From Erysipelotrichaceae bacterium (GTDB lineage Bacteria; Bacillota_I; Bacilli_A; Erysipelotrichales; Erysipelotrichaceae), in NCBI GenBank assembly GCA_021442745.1, contig JABUSI010000388.1:1-8156 (forward strand): a DNA stretch of 8,156 bases, written 5' to 3'. The notes under the pieces are model-generated. The model did no database searches and was not told the origin of the DNA. It saw only the letters and a list, made by a program, of their open reading frames with translations. A program made the position numbers and the translations under genes. Positions 5,282 through 8,156 of the stretch are shown here, piece after piece; the first letter of the stretch is position 1, and every line of letters begins with the position of its first letter.

Positions 5282-7732
5282 CATTTCCGTTAACGGATAT
5301 CCCGCTTCTTCCAGCAGTTTTTCCAACACGTTTGGATCCAACGGTTCCGTCGTTTCTACAACAACCTTACCGGTCGTATAATCCGCTTTTACGCTTACTG
5401 TACCGGAAAGTTTACCGATGGTCTTCTGTACATAATTCTCGCAATGATGACACATCATTTCCCGTACAATCAATTCATACTGCAGCGTTTTCGGAAGGCT
5501 TACCAAAGGTTTCGTAAACGCTGTTTTCTTTGTGCGGTTCTCCGGCCGGTAAATCTTACATACGTTCAACCGCAACGCATTGGATACCACACAGAAACTC
5601 GATAAACTCATCGCCGCTGCCCCGAACATCGGATTCATTTCCCAGCCAAACAATCCGGCTGCCAGAGGAATCCCGATACTGTTGTAGAAAAACGCCCAGA
5701 ACAGGTTTTCATAAATATTCCGTAACGTATACCGGCTTAACCGGATGGCCGCTACCGCATCCGTTAACGTACTTCTTGTCAATACGACATCCGCCGCATC
5801 CATCGCCACATCCGTACCGGCGCCGATTGCAATGCCCGTATCCGCTTTCGTCAGTGCCAGGGCATCGTTGATGCCATCCCCGACCATTGCCGTTTTCCCG
5901 TATTTCTGCAATTGGGCAATGACCATTGCCTTCTGCTGCGGTAACACCTCTGCAACCACTTCATCCACACCGGCTTGTTTACCGATTGCTTCTGCCGTCA
6001 GCGGATGATCCCCGGTCACCATCACCACATAAATACCTGATTCCTTCATTTCCCGGATAGCCTGTACGCTGTCTTCTTTCAATCCGTCAGCAACCGCAAT
6101 CATTCCCAGCAATACGGACTCCTTCCCGAAAAACAACGCGGTTTTTCCTTGTGCGGCAACCTCGTCCGCCTTTTTCTTCATACCGTCATCCATCACACAA
6201 TGCTGTTCGATAAACTTCCGGTTTCCGCCATACACCTGACATCCGGACAGGGTGCCGCTCAAGCCGTTTCCGACCACCGCCTTGAACCCATCCACTTCTT
6301 CCTCCACACCATCTTTATATGACAGAATCGCCTTCGCCAGCGGATGTTCACTCTTCCGTTCCAGATTGTACGCCACCTGCCATAACTCTTCCAAAGAAAT
6401 ACCTTCCGCACAGATTACATCCGTTACCTCCGGTTTCCCCCGGGTAATCGTCCCCGTTTTATCCAGGGCAACAATCTGTACTTTTCCCGTTTCTTCCAGT
6501 GAAACCGCACTTTTGAACAGAATGCCGTTCTTCGCCCCGACACCGCTTCCTACCATAATCGCTACCGGTGTTGCTAATCCCAAGGCACAAGGGCAACTGA
6601 TAACCAATACGGAAATCGCTCTGGCTAACGCAAATCCGATTTCTTTTCCCAGAATCATCCACACAACAAACGTAAATACCGCAATACCGATGACCGTCGG
6701 CACAAAAACACCCGATACCTGATCCGCCACTTTCGCAATCGGTGCCTTGGTAGCCGATACGTCCGCTACCATCCGGATCATTTTCGCCAGTGACGTATCT
6801 TTCCCGACATGGGTTGCTTCACACACCAGATACCCGGACGTATTGATGGTTGCACAACTGACCGTATTTCCTATTGTCTTATCCACCGGAATGCTTTCTC
6901 CCGTCAATGCCGATTCATCAATCGCACTGTAACCTTCCACAATGATTCCATCCGCCGGAATGGCACTGCCCGGTCTTACCACAAACAGATCCTTCACCCG
7001 TAATTCCGCTGCCGGAATTTCTTCTTCCTTCCCGTTTCTTCGTACAACCGCCATCTGCGGTGTCAGGTTCATCAGACTCTTCAATGCGTCTGTCGTTTTT
7101 CCTTTCGAGCGGGCTTCCAGCATCTTCCCGACCGTAATCAGTGTCAGAATCATTGCGGACGATTCAAAATACAACCCATGCAACACATGCATCTGCTGTT
7201 CCGTTGATAAATTCATCATTTGTACAAGCAATACCACACTGTATCCGAAAGAAGCCAGTGACCCCATTGCCACCAGCGTATCCATATTGGATGCTCCATG
7301 CAGAATTCCCTTAAAACCGTTAATAAAGAATTTCCGGTTAATCACCATCACAACCAATGCCAGAACCGCTTCCGTTATTCCTGCGCCAGCCGGCGTAAAA
7401 AACGACGGCAAAGGCCATCTCCACATGACATGTCCCATGGATACATACATCAGCGGCAATAAGAACCCCAGCGACCACACGAGTCGTTTTTTCATCTTTG
7501 GTGTTTCCGTATCCTCACCGAATTCCGATGCATCCTCCTTTAATGATGCCCCGTATCCGGCCTGTATTACCGCCGAAATAATCACGGAAGAATCCGCTGT
7601 TCCCTCCACTGCCATCGAATTGGTCAGAAGATTCACCGAACACATCGTGACACCCTGTACTTTTTTTACAGCCGATTCCACTCTGGCACTGCATGCCGCA
7701 CAACTCATTCCCGTTACGTTATACTGTTCCAT
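5270..7732 (-). CDS. copA: Cu(I)-exporting P1B-type ATPase with N- and C-terminal metal-binding domains
   Basis: This is an 820-residue membrane ATPase that pumps Cu(I) out of the cytosol. In order: an N-terminal heavy-metal domain with GMSCAAC (C11, C14); transmembrane segments from about residue 85; the actuator motif TGES (277-280); the CPC metal site (380-382) in SCPCALGLATP; the phosphorylation site D424 in DKTGT; the nucleotide-binding SEHPLA (461-466); TGD (573-575); and GDGIND (618-623). The last membrane pair has YN (683-684) and M708 with S711/S712, the residues that define Cu(I) specificity in group 1B-1. After about residue 750 there is a second heavy-metal domain with MMCHHC (C761, C764), so the protein is longer than the usual 740-800. 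The ATG at 7732 has GAGGT 6 nt upstream, embedded in the last codons of csoR, and lies 4 nt past the csoR stop. Expression is expected from the csoR promoter under CsoR control. Confidence 0.96.
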   Translation of the reverse strand: MEQYNVTGMSCAACSARVESAVKKVQGVTMCSVNLLTNSMAVEGTADSSVIISAVIQAGYGASLKEDASEFGEDTETPKMKKRLVWSLGFLLPLMYVSMGHVMWRWPLPSFFTPAGAGITEAVLALVVMVINRKFFINGFKGILHGASNMDTLVAMGSLASFGYSVVLLVQMMNLSTEQQMHVLHGLYFESSAMILTLITVGKMLEARSKGKTTDALKSLMNLTPQMAVVRRNGKEEEIPAAELRVKDLFVVRPGSAIPADGIIVEGYSAIDESALTGESIPVDKTIGNTVSCATINTSGYLVCEATHVGKDTSLAKMIRMVADVSATKAPIAKVADQVSGVFVPTVIGIAVFTFVVWMILGKEIGFALARAISVLVISCPCALGLATPVAIMVGSGVGAKNGILFKSAVSLEETGKVQIVALDKTGTITRGKPEVTDVICAEGISLEELWQVAYNLERKSEHPLAKAILSYKDGVEEEVDGFKAVVGNGLSGTLSGCQVYGGNRKFIEQHCVMDDGMKKKADEVAAQGKTALFFGKESVLLGMIAVADGLKEDSVQAIREMKESGIYVVMVTGDHPLTAEAIGKQAGVDEVVAEVLPQQKAMVIAQLQKYGKTAMVGDGINDALALTKADTGIAIGAGTDVAMDAADVVLTRSTLTDAVAAIRLSRYTLRNIYENLFWAFFYNSIGIPLAAGLFGWEMNPMFGAAAMSLSSFCVVSNALRLNVCKIYRPENRTKKTAFTKPLVSLPKTLQYELIVREMMCHHCENYVQKTIGKLSGTVSVKADYTTGKVVVETTEPLDPNVLEKLLEEAGYPLTEMKKA

Positions 7733-7736
7733 ACAT

Positions 7737-8024
7737 CTACCTCATCATCTTACCCACTACGTCGGTAAGTTCCTCAATCACACTGTCATCCCCGCTTGCA
7801 AGACCATCCTTCACACACGTCCGGATATGACTGGACAACAGGACTTTATCAAAACTTGCCAGTGCCGACCGTACTGCCGTAACCTGTGTCAGGATATCCA
7901 CGCAATATGCATCCTCCTCTACCATCTTCTCAATTCCGCGGACCTGTCCTTCAATCCGTTTCAGACGGTTTATCAGATCTTTATATTCTTCTTCACTGCG
8001 ATGTTTCTTTTTACAACATTCCAT
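7737..8024 (-). CDS. csoR: CsoR-type copper-sensing repressor
   Basis: This is a 95-residue all-helical cytosolic repressor of the CsoR/RcnR family. The family core NRLKRIEGQVRGI is near residues 19-31. The Cu(I) ligand set of true CsoR is present as C41 (in DAYC), H66 and C70 (in SSHIRTC), which separates it from FrmR and RcnR types. The N-terminus MECCKKKH adds two cysteines and a histidine, which could bind metal as well; I believe this is common in clostridial members. Cu(I) binding would release the protein from the operator upstream of its own gene and derepress csoR and copA. The ATG at 8024 is chosen over a GTG at 8033 because GGGTGA lies 5 nt before it and the GTG is itself part of that ribosome site. 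It is the first gene of a two-gene operon with copA, with a 4-nt gap. Confidence 0.95.
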   Translation of the reverse strand: MECCKKKHRSEEEYKDLINRLKRIEGQVRGIEKMVEEDAYCVDILTQVTAVRSALASFDKVLLSSHIRTCVKDGLASGDDSVIEELTDVVGKMMR

Positions 8025-8041
8025 ACAAATCACCCGCTTCT

Positions 8042-8069
8042 ATTATACCCCCAGGGGGTATCTTTTCAA
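8042..8069 (-). promoter_or_regulatory. Promoter of csoR-copA
   Basis: On the minus strand TTGAAA (8069-8064), five of six matches to the -35 consensus, stands 16 nt before a perfect TATAAT (8047-8042). The ATG of csoR follows after 17 nt, so the leader is expected to be about 11 nt, starting at the GGGTGA ribosome site. The CsoR-type palindrome fills the spacer and overlaps the -10 box. Confidence 0.85.
8045..8061. promoter_or_regulatory. CsoR operator palindrome
   Basis: ATACCCCC and GGGGGTAT form a perfect 8-bp inverted repeat around one central base. This G/C-tract palindrome flanked by ATA/TAT matches the known type of CsoR operator. It lies between the -35 and -10 elements and overlaps the -10 box, so a bound CsoR would block RNA polymerase. 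Presence directly before a csoR-copA pair makes the assignment strong, although binding is inferred. Confidence 0.88.
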
Positions 8070-8118
8070 CCGAAACGAAACAGGAAACAAACCGGTACTT
8101 ATGAAATATCCGAAATAT

Positions 8119-8156
8119 AACCGCAATACCATATAAATTTATAAAGTTTTGCGGTT
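8119..8156. repeat. Inverted repeat at the right edge, function unclear
   Basis: AACCGCAA (8119-8126) and TTGCGGTT (8149-8156) are perfect inverted copies around a 22-nt AT-rich loop that itself contains the 12-bp palindrome TATAAATTTATA (8132-8143). It lies upstream of the csoR promoter and ends exactly at the window edge. It may be the terminator of a gene beyond the window or an operator; no T-tract is visible on either side within the window. Confidence 0.5.

Noticed and set aside
8025..8033. GTG start of csoR at 8033
   Set aside because: The GTG is part of the GGGTGA ribosome site for the ATG at 8024 and would itself have no ribosome site.
6942..8120. Long plus-strand open frame of 392 codons opposite copA and csoR
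   Set aside because: It is the antisense shadow of two strongly conserved genes, has no ribosome site in keeping with its neighbours, and its translation shows no recognisable domain.

Overview
The window reads as an ordinary, densely packed bacterial chromosome segment, probably from the Bacillota (Firmicutes). An anaerobic gut-type lineage near Erysipelotrichia or Clostridia is my best guess. The evidence is AGGAGG-type ribosome binding sites before several genes, rho-independent terminators with T-runs, TATAAT-type promoters, a CsoR/CopA pair of Firmicutes type, and a dicluster ferredoxin-like protein common in anaerobes. I cannot name the species. Nine genes are present (one cut by the left edge). 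Eight lie on the minus strand and one (a GNAT acetyltransferase) on the plus strand. I see no tRNA, rRNA, CRISPR array, insertion sequence or phage gene.

From right to left, the direction in which most genes are read: (a) A copper-homeostasis operon, csoR-copA, occupies 8024-5270. It has a well-formed CsoR-type palindromic operator between and over the -35/-10 elements at 8042-8069. The Cu(I) ATPase carries a heavy-metal-binding domain at both ends. (b) Facing it is a single GNAT acetyltransferase gene (4711-5268, plus). The stop codons of this gene and copA lie in the two arms of one 19-bp palindrome that probably terminates the GNAT transcript. (c) Divergent from the GNAT gene is a large HerA/DUF853-type ATPase (4568-3021) with its own terminator. 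(d) Next is a single 4Fe-4S protein gene (2962-2342), also followed by a terminator. (e) The last unit is a tight operon starting at about 2284: a MazG-like nucleotide pyrophosphohydrolase, azlC and azlD (branched-chain amino acid exporter), a Cof-type HAD phosphatase, and the first 42 codons of a MoaE-like protein leaving the window at position 1. Successive genes here overlap by 8 nt or are separated by 5-9 nt.

Functionally, csoR-copA is a self-contained module in which copper binding to CsoR would release the promoter and let CopA export Cu(I). AzlC and AzlD are expected to form a two-component export permease. The other genes are housekeeping or poorly defined enzymes whose co-location does not prove a common pathway. 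No gap between genes exceeds about 145 bases.

I did not find a convincing undescribed system. The most useful observations are regulatory and architectural: the csoR operator, three promoters with exactly 17 nt between the -10 hexamer and the start codon, the two identical ATGAATAR gene overlaps around azlC, and the shared stop-codon palindrome between the GNAT gene and copA.
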